From: Ktedonobacteraceae bacterium
Lineage (GTDB): Bacteria; Chloroflexota; Ktedonobacteria; Ktedonobacterales; Ktedonobacteraceae
Reading direction: 5' to 3'
DNA length: 13,576 nucleotides
Assembly: GCA_014896635.1 (NCBI GenBank)
Contig: JADBKA010000118.1
Coordinates: forward strand, 1 to 13,576
Shown here: piece by piece, positions 1 to 6,819 of the stretch
Numbering within the stretch: the stretch's first letter is position 1
How the letters are laid out: each line of letters begins with the position of its first letter
Notes under the pieces: generated by a model
What the model saw: the letters and a program-made list of their open reading frames with translations, nothing else
Told to the model about the DNA's origin: nothing
The model's database searches: none
Made by a program: the position numbers and the translations under genes

Positions 1-7
1 TCGTTCT

Positions 8-13
8 CCTCCT
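8..13 (-). promoter_or_regulatory. Ribosome-binding site of the next ATP synthase gene (expected atpA)
   Basis: On the minus strand this reads AGGAGG, followed by seven bases to the window edge. A start codon is therefore expected just outside the window. In F-type ATP synthase operons the gene after atpH is normally atpA, so this is probably its Shine-Dalgarno. The start codon itself is not visible. Confidence 0.6.
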
Positions 14-234
14 GATGGTTGCTGCTTAACTTTTCTACTGATTTTATTGCTCGATCTTTCGCCTCAGTAACTGCTGATAGGGAGAGAGATCAAAGGGGAC
101 ACCTCCGATCCCCCGCCAGGGGCGTGCAGATCCCTGGGCTTCACCAGGGGACCAGTCTTGCCCTGTGGGCCGGTCTAGGTCACGTGGACGCTCCCGCCTG
201 GACCTCTGCTCTGCTGCTCCCTTCTGAACTCTCT
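14..234. other. Intergenic region between atpH and the expected atpA
   Basis: About 220 bases without a convincing gene. This is unusually long for an ATP synthase operon, where atpH and atpA usually lie close together. It contains a G/C-rich repeat-like block (separate entry) and no T-run terminator in the direction of the operon, so readthrough into atpA is likely. The open frames crossing it have no recognisable content. Confidence 0.6.
95..149. repeat. G/C-rich interspersed repeat-like element with short hairpins, copy 1
   Basis: It starts with GGGGACACC (95-103), then a C-run and CCAGGGG, then CCCTGG (132-137) pairing with CCAGGG (144-149) over a six-base loop. The same opening motif followed by a C-run recurs at 3507-3545 next to the tldE stop. 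This suggests an interspersed palindromic (REP-like) family located just after genes. The family assignment is inference from two imperfect copies. Confidence 0.4.
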
Positions 235-882
235 CTAGACCTGTGCCTGGGACGGGGAAGCCGGGCGGGGAGTAGCCTCAGCGGCAGAACTGACGGCTCT
301 GAGCAGATCTTCAGTGAGAAAATCACTCCCTGTACTGGCACTGGCCACCCCTTGCAGTAATTGCTGTTGCAGGGCTACCAGGCGATACCGAACGCTGCCG
401 TCGATGACCTGATCGCCCACGCGCGCTACTACACCTCCCAGAATGTTCGGATCAATGCGTGTGCGCAGAATGATTTTTTTGCCTGTTCTGCGCTCCAGAG
501 CCTGCTTCACAAGGGCGAGCTGTGCCTCGTCCAGTTGCGCTGCCGTTGTTACTTCCGCTATCGCCTCATTCCTGTAATCAAGGATGAACTGTTCAAGCTC
601 TCTGGCAATATTGGGCATCAGATCGACCAGCTCGCGCTGGACGACGAGCAGTGCAAGGTTGAGCGACGTAGGCAGCACTCTGGACGCCAGCGCCTGGCGG
701 ATCGCCGTCTCTTTGCGTTTCGCCGGAATCTTTGGCTCGCGTAATAGAAAAGCTATTTTGCGTTGGGCGAAGACGCGCGCGATTTCTTTCACATCGTCAA
801 GCGTACGATCAATGGTATTCTGCTTACGGGCCAGGCCAAAAACGGCTTCGGCGTAACGTCGTGCTATCGCTCCCTTCAGCAT
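235..882 (-). CDS. atpH: F-type ATP synthase delta subunit (OSCP)
   Basis: This is the peripheral-stalk subunit that ties the catalytic alpha3beta3 head to the b-subunit stator on the cytoplasmic face. The 215-residue protein begins with the family pattern ARRYAEAVFGLA (7-18). Near residues 143-167 it has the C-terminal signature DPNILGGVVARVGD, continuing into a VIDGSVRYRL-type strand. Most family members are close to 180 residues; here an Ala/Ser/Pro-rich tail of about 35 residues follows, of unknown role. The ATG start overlaps the atpF stop by one base (TGATG), so translation is probably coupled to atpF. The identity is confident from both sequence and position. Confidence 0.95.
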   Translation of the reverse strand: MLKGAIARRYAEAVFGLARKQNTIDRTLDDVKEIARVFAQRKIAFLLREPKIPAKRKETAIRQALASRVLPTSLNLALLVVQRELVDLMPNIARELEQFILDYRNEAIAEVTTAAQLDEAQLALVKQALERRTGKKIILRTRIDPNILGGVVARVGDQVIDGSVRYRLVALQQQLLQGVASASTGSDFLTEDLLRAVSSAAEATPRPASPSQAQV

Positions 883-1430
883 CAGTTGTTCCTCGCCTGG
901 TTATTCTGGTTACCAGAATTACTAGCTGTGACGAACTCTTCCACCAGGCGGCGGTTATCCCGTGTATTCATTGATTTACCAATGACTCTCTCTGCTGCTT
1001 CAATGGAGAGGTTCACCACCAGGCGGCTCAACTCGTTGCGGGCGCGATTGGCTTCCTGCTGGATGCGAGCGACCTGTTGCTGGTAGATCTGTTCAGTGCG
1101 CGCCCTGGCCTCCTCTTCTATATTCTGTGCTACGCGCTGGGCGTCTCTGGTCGCACGCTCAATAGTGGCCTGGGCATCGCGGCGCGCCTGGGCGAGAATC
1201 TCTTCGGCGCGCGCGCTCGCCTCTTCGAGGTCTCGCTTCGCCTTTTCCGCGTTCTCTATGCCTTCGCGGATGATCGCCTGCCGCTTATCCAGCATTTTTG
1301 TGAAGATGGGAAACACCCATTTCCAGAGAATAAGCAGGACGATGAGGAAGCTGATCAACTGTGCGATAAAGGCGCCCGCATTGATCCCAAGACCTCCTCC
1401 TTCCTGCGCGATGACAAGTGCTAATTGCAT
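882..1430 (-). CDS. atpF: F-type ATP synthase b subunit
   Basis: This is the membrane-anchored stator stalk that dimerises and connects subunit a to the delta subunit and F1 head. The 182-residue protein has one transmembrane segment at about residues 20-41 (rich in I, L, V, F). The conserved-type WKWVFPIF follows, then a long, highly charged Ala/Glu/Arg/Gln coiled coil to about residue 150. The C-terminus ends in an Asn/Gln-rich tail of about a dozen residues. On the minus strand an AAAGGGAG ribosome-binding site lies about seven bases before the ATG. The gene follows atpE after 117 bases and overlaps atpH by one base. Length and layout are normal for the family. Confidence 0.95.
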   Translation of the reverse strand: MQLALVIAQEGGGLGINAGAFIAQLISFLIVLLILWKWVFPIFTKMLDKRQAIIREGIENAEKAKRDLEEASARAEEILAQARRDAQATIERATRDAQRVAQNIEEEARARTEQIYQQQVARIQQEANRARNELSRLVVNLSIEAAERVIGKSMNTRDNRRLVEEFVTASNSGNQNNQARNN

Positions 1431-1489
1431 GATACTACTCCCTTTCCTCAGGAGTGGTTAGTTTCTCAACATACGCTCTCATATAACAC

Positions 1490-1526
1490 GGAGACGCGGC
1501 ACGTTTTGTAGGCAGGCAGCGTCTCC
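1490..1526 (-). repeat. Hairpin in the atpE-atpF intergenic region
   Basis: GGAGACGC (1490-1497) pairs perfectly with GCGTCTCC (1519-1526) across a 21-base loop. In the operon RNA this stem lies 21 bases after the atpE stop. There is no U-run, so it does not look like a full terminator. A stem here could protect the atpE message from 3' decay or reduce readthrough, which would raise c-subunit output relative to downstream genes. That role is inference. Confidence 0.5.
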
Positions 1527-1547
1527 ATGCTCCTGACGGGAAGAGTC

Positions 1548-1802
<255 letters not shown>

Positions 1803-1894
1803 TCAATGTTCATCGTGATAAAGAATATGTATGCAATCGCAGAAAAATGCTCTCCGCGAGTAGCAAACTTCAGCAAAACAGCTGGAAAAACAGA

Positions 1895-2779
1895 CTAATG
1901 CACTGCTGCCGCCTCATGTGCTTCTCTTTCCGCCTTGTGCTCCTCGTACTCGTGTTCGGCCTGTTCGTGACTGGTCGTGCCGACTTCCATGAAGAGCAGG
2001 GTAAGGAAGGCGAAGACGAACGCCTGGATGGCTGCAACGAACATCTCAAACGGAATGAAGATCACATTTGCGACCGCCGGCAGCAGAAAGGCGAACACTG
2101 CCAGCAAGACGCTGCCGGCGAAGATGTTGCCAAAGAGACGGAAGGAGAACGAGATCAGGCGTCCCAGTTCGCTGACGATCTCCAGTAACCCGACGAAGAA
2201 ATCGACGATACCCATCGGGCCTTTAGTGAAGAGCGCACGGAAGTTGAAGTAGACACTCAGATGCTCCAGCGTTCCACGCATGATGAAGCCAAAGACCTGG
2301 GTTGCGACGACCGAGACGATGGCCATCGCCAGATTCAGGTTCAGATCGGTGGTTGCCGGTCGGAACCAGGGGATGATCTCGTTAGAATATTCGCCGAACA
2401 ACAGGAAGCCCCAGACGGCATGTTGCTGAGCCTCGGCAGTCTTGATGGTACCGATGGTATCGACACCGGGCAGCACATCCAGCAAATTCGCGGCGAGAAT
2501 GAAAATCAGGAACGTGGCAACAAAAGGAAAAAACTTACGGCCTTTTTCCTTGCCGGAGACACTCTCTACCAGCCCGAGGATGAATTCGATGACCCACTCT
2601 AGAAAGTTCTGTAGGCCAGAGGGGATCATCTTCATGTTGCGCGTACCAAAAAAGAATAGCACAACCAGAAAGATAATGGCTATCCACGCGCAGAGTAATG
2701 TATTGGTGATCGGAAACCCGAAGATCTTGCCGATTTCCTCCGGGGCGATCATAATTTCAGGAAGTTTCCACAGTTGCAC
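1895..2779 (-). CDS. atpB: F-type ATP synthase a subunit
   Basis: This is the membrane stator subunit that forms the two proton half-channels against the c ring. The 294-residue, strongly hydrophobic protein has several membrane segments. The essential arginine is Arg214, in SFSFRLFGNIFAGS (210-223). Earlier comes the family pattern PATTDLNLNLAMAI (141-154). The start is GTG, chosen because a GGGAGG site lies about eight bases upstream on the minus strand. After the last helix (ending near 266) the protein carries a hydrophilic tail of about 25 residues, rich in His and Glu (HEQAEHEYEEHKAE, 271-284). This is longer than the typical C-terminus and of unknown function; it might bind metal or sense pH. 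Confidence 0.95.
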   Translation of the reverse strand: MQLWKLPEIMIAPEEIGKIFGFPITNTLLCAWIAIIFLVVLFFFGTRNMKMIPSGLQNFLEWVIEFILGLVESVSGKEKGRKFFPFVATFLIFILAANLLDVLPGVDTIGTIKTAEAQQHAVWGFLLFGEYSNEIIPWFRPATTDLNLNLAMAIVSVVATQVFGFIMRGTLEHLSVYFNFRALFTKGPMGIVDFFVGLLEIVSELGRLISFSFRLFGNIFAGSVLLAVFAFLLPAVANVIFIPFEMFVAAIQAFVFAFLTLLFMEVGTTSHEQAEHEYEEHKAEREAHEAAAVH

Positions 2780-2856
2780 TCGGCTTCCTCCCTATCGTGC
2801 CGAGCCGTGCCAGGTCTGTCTCTAAATAAATGGTCTCCCGTCTATGTTATTTGCCT

Positions 2857-3075
2857 TCAGCCAAATACACTTCTATATAAACGGTATGCTCCATATATTC
2901 CAGAAATCAGGCCAAGCAGCAGCCCGATGAGTAAAAACAATGAACCGGTATGCAAGAGGCCATCGAGGTAACGCCCTCCGATGGCAAACAGAACTATAGG
3001 AACCGCTATGGTGAAGCCCATTCCGCCCAGCGCCCCTAACGACGTCAGGATGGAAGGTAATGGCTTCTTCTTCAT
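2857..3075 (-). CDS. atpZ: AtpZ/AtpI-family two-helix membrane protein
   Basis: A small protein first in the ATP synthase operon. The AtpZ/AtpI family has been linked to ATP synthase assembly and Mg2+/Ca2+ handling. From the ATG at 3075 it is 72 residues, with two membrane segments: one around IAVPIVLFAIGGRYLD, where the family G-x-x-LD pattern sits, and one around SLFLLIGLLLGLISG. The Gly-rich turns and the LD after helix 1 are the family marks. The start is uncertain: in-frame ATGs also exist at 3111 and 3147, and no candidate has a strong, well-spaced Shine-Dalgarno. Residues upstream of MKKKPLPS look non-conserved, so I use the short form. No separate atpI gene is seen. Confidence 0.8.
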   Translation of the reverse strand: MKKKPLPSILTSLGALGGMGFTIAVPIVLFAIGGRYLDGLLHTGSLFLLIGLLLGLISGIYGAYRLYRSVFG

Positions 3076-3340
3076 AAAAACACCAGACACGCGCTTACTT
3101 CCACTACCCATCTCCGGGACCACTGGAAGCGCCGCCGCTCCTTTCATTCCTGCTATCTGCCTCTCACACCGGGAAGAAGCTGCCGTTGGGAACGCTGAAC
3201 CCCGCCGCTGACACGGCATTACTCGTGTCCAGCCAATCCATAAGCATGATACAGGTTGATACGCCTGGGATGCATCTGAACACGTTTTTTGGAGATAGGG
3301 TACTCGACCCGACAAATCCCGCTTCTCTCTTTTTTCTACC
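3076..3340 (-). other. Long 5' leader of the ATP synthase operon
   Basis: About 260 bases lie between the inferred transcription start (near 3340) and the preferred AtpZ start. The frame stays open upstream, so part could encode a longer N-terminus from ATG 3111 or 3147. The Cys/Arg/Ser-rich translation further up does not look like protein. I see no named riboswitch. The length leaves room for 5'UTR regulation. Confidence 0.4.
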
Positions 3341-3346
3341 AGTAGA

Positions 3347-3376
3347 ATTATAGCACACGCGGCGGAACCCGTGCAA
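3347..3376 (-). promoter_or_regulatory. Promoter of the ATP synthase operon
   Basis: On the minus strand TGCTATAAT forms an extended -10 (TATAAT at 3347-3352). TTGCAC (3371-3376) lies 18 bases further upstream as a weak -35. It is the best promoter-like sequence ahead of the operon. A second extended -10 with the identical TGCTATAAT is found at 13489-13497. Confidence 0.6.
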
Positions 3377-3383
3377 CTATTTT

Positions 3384-3418
3384 ATTGCTGCCAGCCTATT
3401 TATATTGCTGGCAGCAAT
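3384..3418. repeat. 12-bp perfect inverted repeat between tldE and the atp promoter
   Basis: ATTGCTGCCAGC (3384-3395) pairs with GCTGGCAGCAAT (3407-3418) around an 11-base A/T-rich loop. It begins eight bases upstream of the -35 of the ATP synthase promoter and lies downstream of the tldE stop. It could end the tldDE transcript, although the tail reads AATAAAATAG rather than a U-run. Alternatively it could be an operator for the atp promoter. Confidence 0.5.
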
Positions 3419-3429
3419 GGAGCTTTCAG

Positions 3430-3467
3430 GGGATACCCTCATGCGCGTGAACTTGGGAGGGTATCCC
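3430..3467. repeat. 11-bp perfect inverted repeat after tldE
   Basis: GGGATACCCTC (3430-3440) pairs with GAGGGTATCCC (3457-3467) around a 16-base loop. The left arm is itself nearly palindromic (GGGATACCC). It may belong to the same G/C-rich element family as the blocks at 95 and 3507, or serve as a transcription stop for tldDE. Confidence 0.5.
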
Positions 3468-3506
3468 TTCTCTCCTCAAGGGGAAAAAAGGGAAAAGAGG
3501 TTTCTC

Positions 3507-3545
3507 GGGGGACACCCCTGGCCCCCCCTGGACTCCTGTACACAT
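3507..3545. repeat. G/C-rich interspersed repeat-like element, copy 2
   Basis: It opens with GGGGGACACC (3507-3516), followed by a C-run and CTGG, closely resembling the block starting at 95. It ends at the last base of the tldE stop codon. The shared opening motif and the position after a gene suggest an interspersed repeat family. Copy number elsewhere in the genome cannot be judged from this window. Confidence 0.4.
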
Positions 3546-4882
3546 CAGCCGGTGAGGCCGGTGAAGTTGAAGCGCGAGCAGCGTATGGCCGGGGCAACAA
3601 CAGTGAGATAGTCGGTGCAGTGGATGCGCTCGCGGCTGATGGCCTCAACGCCGCGCAGTACGTCGAGAATACTCTGAGTGAAGCGCAGATTCTTGACGGG
3701 GCGACTCAGTTCGCCCCGTTCAATCAAGAAAGTTCCGTCGCGTGTCATGCCGGTGAAGAGTGTTTTGACAGGATGAACAGCATTGGTATAGTGAAAGCGG
3801 GTGACATACAATCCTTTATCGACATGCCTGATCAACTCTTCTCTGCTGGCATCGCCGGCGACCATCATGGTATGCAGGGGCAGCGGACCGGCGGGATTGG
3901 GGGCCGGCAGGGCATGACCGGTGTTGGACTTGCCTTCCCGCGCGGCAGTAAACGAGTCATAGACGACAGCGTTGGCAATCCCATGATCAATCATCACTAC
4001 TCGCTGTTTGGGGACGCCTTCATAGTCAAAGGACTGTGGCAGGCCAGACGGATCATGTCCATCGTCATAAATGGTGACAAGCGGGCTGACAATCTGTTTG
4101 CCAAACTGACCGTTCATAAAACTGCGCTCTTCCTGTACCGCCGTCGCGGAGAGGCCCATGAAGGCCAGGTTTTGCAGCATATCGGCCACAGCATAGCAAT
4201 CCAACACAACGCGGTACTCGCCAAGAGGAATATCCGCCGGTTTGCGACTGCGCTGCGCCTTATCGACGGCTTCACGCGCCATCTCTTCAAAGTCGAGCGT
4301 TGTGGCATCGGTCGCCACACGCTGTGTGTAGCCTGAACCGCTATCGTCGGCCATAATAACGGCATGACACTCGGCGTCGGTGCGCGGCTCATAAGCAAAA
4401 ACGCCGAGCGAGTTGGCGACCGCTGTATAGCTGATGTTGGTCGAGAATGCCCCGGCAGCTTCCAGGCGACGCTCCTTCGCCATCTGGACAATAATGCCGA
4501 CGCGGCGCGCACGCTCTTCGGGCGTAAAAGCGGCTGTATGCTCGCTATAGCCGGCTGCGGGAACAATGGGCTGCGGCTCCGGCAGAGAGTGAAATTCGGG
4601 ATTCTCAGGCTGGATGCGCGCGATTTCCAGAGCCTGCTCGGCGACACGGCGCAAGGATTCGTCGTCGAGGCGATTCGTTGAAGCCACGCCGGTTCGTTTG
4701 CCAATGACGGCGCGCACATGCACTTCTTGATTGCTTTCTGCCACATTCTGATGAATATGATTATTGGCGAAGCGCGTCAGAGCGCCCTCGGTACCGAGCA
4801 GGAGCACTTCGGTCTGCTCGGCCTGCGAGTAGTGCAGGATTTTCTCCAGCAGTTCGCGGATACTTCTTTCGTCAGGATACAT
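3545..4882 (-). CDS. tldE: TldE/PmbA-family subunit of the TldD/TldE metalloprotease
   Basis: This is the non-catalytic partner of TldD. In characterised systems the TldD/E heterodimer degrades unfolded peptides and removes leader peptides from some ribosomally made natural products such as microcin B17. The 445-residue protein matches the PmbA/TldE layout. It lacks the HExxxH zinc motif of TldD. It carries the C-terminal-half patterns GVPKQRVVMIDHGIANA and SNTGHALPAPNP, and the late TLFTGMTRDGTFLIERGE. The ATG lies 23 bases after the tldD stop, with a GGAGAGGAAGG purine-rich site upstream, so the two genes form one operon. No obvious peptide precursor gene is nearby, so a general cytosolic role is more likely. 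Confidence 0.9.
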   Translation of the reverse strand: MYPDERSIRELLEKILHYSQAEQTEVLLLGTEGALTRFANNHIHQNVAESNQEVHVRAVIGKRTGVASTNRLDDESLRRVAEQALEIARIQPENPEFHSLPEPQPIVPAAGYSEHTAAFTPEERARRVGIIVQMAKERRLEAAGAFSTNISYTAVANSLGVFAYEPRTDAECHAVIMADDSGSGYTQRVATDATTLDFEEMAREAVDKAQRSRKPADIPLGEYRVVLDCYAVADMLQNLAFMGLSATAVQEERSFMNGQFGKQIVSPLVTIYDDGHDPSGLPQSFDYEGVPKQRVVMIDHGIANAVVYDSFTAAREGKSNTGHALPAPNPAGPLPLHTMMVAGDASREELIRHVDKGLYVTRFHYTNAVHPVKTLFTGMTRDGTFLIERGELSRPVKNLRFTQSILDVLRGVEAISRERIHCTDYLTVVAPAIRCSRFNFTGLTG

Positions 4883-4905
4883 TATTCGATTTCTGCCTTC
4901 CTCTC

Positions 4906-6363
4906 CTAAGACCAGCGACCGACGCCGACCTGGACATTGCGAAAGCGGGCAGGGGCCGCGCCATGCCCGGTGCGCATGACTTGCATTGGCTCACCTTTGC
5001 CACAGTTGGGAGTTCCCCAGACCGTCCACTCCTGCGGCCCACAGACGGCATCGCAGGAGTTCCAGAACTGCGGCGTGATGCCGGTGTACGTTGCATTCTT
5101 GTAGAGGCGTCCGAGTTTGCCGTTTTTGATCTCGTAGGCCAGTTCGACGCCAAACTGGAAATTGAGGCGGCGGTCATCAATACTCCAGCTTTTGTTAATG
5201 CTCATATAGATGCCGTCGTCGGTGTCGGCGATCAGATCGTCGAGCGTCCACGTCCCTGGTTCGAGACTGACGTTGGTCATGCGGATCATGGGCAGGCGGT
5301 TCCAGCTATCGGCGCGCACGCAGCCGTTGCTGGTCAGACCAAGCAGTGAAGCTGTATCGCGCGACATGAGGTAGCCGGTAAAAATGCCATTGGTGACGAT
5401 GGGAGTACGCTGGGCTGGCACGCCTTCGTCATCCCAGCCGAATGTGCCGAGTCCGCCGGCGATAGTAGCATCGGCGGTGATGTTGACGACATCCGAGCCG
5501 TAGCGGTACCGGCTGTCCAGCTTATCCAGGGTGAGGAAGCTTTTGCCGACGAAGCCAGCTTCCATGCCGAGCACACGATCCAGTTCGATAGGATGCCCAC
5601 AGGATTCGTGAATCTGAAGGGCCGTCTGGGGACCATCCAGGATGACTGTTGTCACACCGGCGGGACATTGATCTGCCGAGAGCAGCCTCACAGCCTCTTC
5701 GCCGATGCGCGCACCATGTTGCGGCAGGTTCATCGCTTCGATGAACTCATAGCCGGCTGTACCGGCCTGCCGGCCAAACGAGTTAGGATAAGAACGGGTC
5801 TGGATCTCGCTGCTGTCTGGATCGACAGCGCTGGCGGAAATAGCGGCCCCGGTATCGAAGAGTTCTTGCTCGATCTCGCTGCCTTCAGAACTGGCGAAGA
5901 ACTTGCACTCACGGGCATATTCCATGAAGCTGTTCGTGATGGCGACGCCCTTTACACTGCGCATGGCCGCATCGGCATCAAGCAACAGTTGCACTTTCTG
6001 AGCCAGTGGCACAGAGAAAGGGTCGATTTTGATGGGTGTGCGGTAGCTGCCACGCTGAGGAGCAAGCGGAGAGAGGTGTACCGGTGATCCGGCAACAAGA
6101 GCGCTGGCACGGGCAATCTCCACTGCCTGGTGCGCAATGCGGGCCACTTCGGCCTCTCCCATGCGCGCGCTGCTGGCGAATCCCCACGCACCATTGACAA
6201 TCACGCGAACGTTAAAGCCACTGCTGGTACCGCTGGCTACGCCCTCGACGCGCCCGCTTTTCACTTCGATGCTCTCAGTTGTGCGTTCCATGACGCGCAC
6301 ATCGGCGTAGCTGGCTCCCAGTTGCTGAGCGATGTTCAGTGCTCTGAGTGCTACATCTCGCAT
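4906..6363 (-). CDS. tldD: TldD-family zinc metalloprotease
   Basis: This is the catalytic subunit of the TldD/TldE peptidase. The 485-residue protein holds the zinc motif HESCGH, with His252, Glu253 and His257, within QIHESCGHPIELD. The conserved late segment has Cys454 in CGKGEPMQVMRTGHGAAP, matching the family's third zinc ligand region. The N-terminal half shows the family pattern ESIEVKSGRVEGVASG (30-45). Length is normal. It is first in a two-gene operon with tldE. An extended -10 (TGATACAAT) lies about 28 bases before the ATG. Confidence 0.93.
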   Translation of the reverse strand: MRDVALRALNIAQQLGASYADVRVMERTTESIEVKSGRVEGVASGTSSGFNVRVIVNGAWGFASSARMGEAEVARIAHQAVEIARASALVAGSPVHLSPLAPQRGSYRTPIKIDPFSVPLAQKVQLLLDADAAMRSVKGVAITNSFMEYARECKFFASSEGSEIEQELFDTGAAISASAVDPDSSEIQTRSYPNSFGRQAGTAGYEFIEAMNLPQHGARIGEEAVRLLSADQCPAGVTTVILDGPQTALQIHESCGHPIELDRVLGMEAGFVGKSFLTLDKLDSRYRYGSDVVNITADATIAGGLGTFGWDDEGVPAQRTPIVTNGIFTGYLMSRDTASLLGLTSNGCVRADSWNRLPMIRMTNVSLEPGTWTLDDLIADTDDGIYMSINKSWSIDDRRLNFQFGVELAYEIKNGKLGRLYKNATYTGITPQFWNSCDAVCGPQEWTVWGTPNCGKGEPMQVMRTGHGAAPARFRNVQVGVGRWS

Positions 6364-6390
6364 AGTATACTCTTTCTGTTTTTGTGATTT

Positions 6391-6399
6391 ATTGTATCA
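6391..6399 (-). promoter_or_regulatory. Extended -10 promoter element of tldDE
   Basis: The minus strand reads TGATACAAT, an extended -10 (TGn plus TACAAT) about 28 bases upstream of the tldD start. There is no good -35 at 17 bases. The 14-base sequence repeated at 13525 begins at its upstream edge, in the place where a regulator or upstream element would sit. Confidence 0.5.
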
Positions 6400-6412
6400 T
6401 AAATTCGACATT
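6399..6412. repeat. 14-base direct repeat, copy 1
   Basis: ATAAATTCGACATT occurs here and again at 13525-13538 in the same orientation, in both cases between genes. It could be a shared promoter or operator element, since it abuts the tldD -10 here. It could also be a flanking repeat of the accessory region. A repeat this short can also arise by chance in a window of this size. Confidence 0.35.
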
Positions 6413-6450
6413 CAAGGGTTCGGAGAGCAATTGATATGTCACCCGGCAAT

Positions 6451-6574
6451 GCCACTTTTCTGGCTCTGAGCAACGCTCGTTACCAGAACAGAGTGGTTTG
6501 TGCCTCTAGTGGAACACGTGGAAGTAGAGGCTCTGCCACGTGCAGGTGCCTGGCCTCGCACCTGCCTCTTTTTT
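6451..6574 (+). ncRNA. Candidate structured RNA: leader with attenuator, or a small RNA
   Basis: A plus-strand stretch with several stems. The first is a nested hairpin: CCACT (6452-6456) with AGTGG (6492-6496), TTCTGG (6458-6463) with CCAGAA (6483-6488), and GAGC (6468-6471) with GCTC (6475-6478) around an AAC loop. Next, GCCTCTA (6502-6508) can pair with TAGAGGC (6525-6531). Alternatively CACGTGG (6515-6521) can pair with CCACGTG (6536-6542). These two stems exclude each other, and the second touches the foot of the terminator stem (6542-6565). This is the geometry of a regulatory leader upstream of the TGT-like/Rmt operon, or of a short independent RNA. It matches no riboswitch class I recognise. 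Both function and boundaries are inference. Confidence 0.45.
6542..6574 (+). terminator. Intrinsic terminator upstream of the TGT-like gene
   Basis: GCAGGTGC (6542-6549) pairs perfectly with GCACCTGC (6558-6565) around an eight-base loop. It is followed by CTC and a run of six T (6569-6574). The T-run is on the plus strand only, so it stops plus-strand transcription. No plus-strand protein gene ends here. It therefore terminates a small RNA or works as an attenuator for the operon starting about 245 bases later. Confidence 0.75.
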
Positions 6575-6819
6575 CTCCCTTTAAGAACAGAAAAACTATG
6601 AGCCGGATGTACTTTCTCTCTATTTTACGTGCTATGGGAAGGGCGGTCTCACCGGTTTAAGAACTTTGTTTCCTGGCTCTTGAGGAAGAATAGTGGTAAA
6701 GTTTGAAGAGTGAGAAGATCCAGAAGAAGAGGGCGCGCCGGGTCCTTACAACGTGGGGTTCAGGTGTCCTCCGAAATATTTTTTTCATTGAGAGAGGAAG
6801 GTGAAGAGGATTGAGTGAG
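6575..6819 (+). other. Intergenic region between the terminator and the TGT-like gene
   Basis: About 245 bases with no convincing gene. A weak promoter candidate is TTGTTT (6666-6671) with AATAGT (6689-6694) at 17-base spacing. TTTAAGAAC occurs twice (6580 and 6656). The purine-rich GAAGAGG (6803-6809) lies ten bases before the ATG at 6820 and serves as its likely ribosome-binding site. Confidence 0.4.

Noticed and set aside
19..360. Plus-strand open frame of 113 codons over the atpH 3' end
   Set aside because: It overlaps atpH and the G/C-rich repeat and resembles no protein family.
3371..4336. Long plus-strand open frame of 321 codons
   Set aside because: It is antisense to tldE, which has clear family motifs; the plus-strand translation has none.
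3545..6363. A RiPP (peptide natural product) maturation cluster around TldD/TldE
   Set aside because: There is no precursor peptide, cyclodehydratase or transporter nearby; the pair is widespread as a housekeeping protease.
6436..6660. Plus-strand open frame of 74 codons
   Set aside because: It runs straight through the intrinsic terminator and structured stems, has no ribosome-binding site and has low-complexity Ser/Arg/Cys content.
6420..6819. A preQ1 riboswitch controlling the TGT-like gene
   Set aside because: I could not find the compact preQ1 aptamer pattern (C-rich loop with A-rich tail); the stems seen do not match that class.
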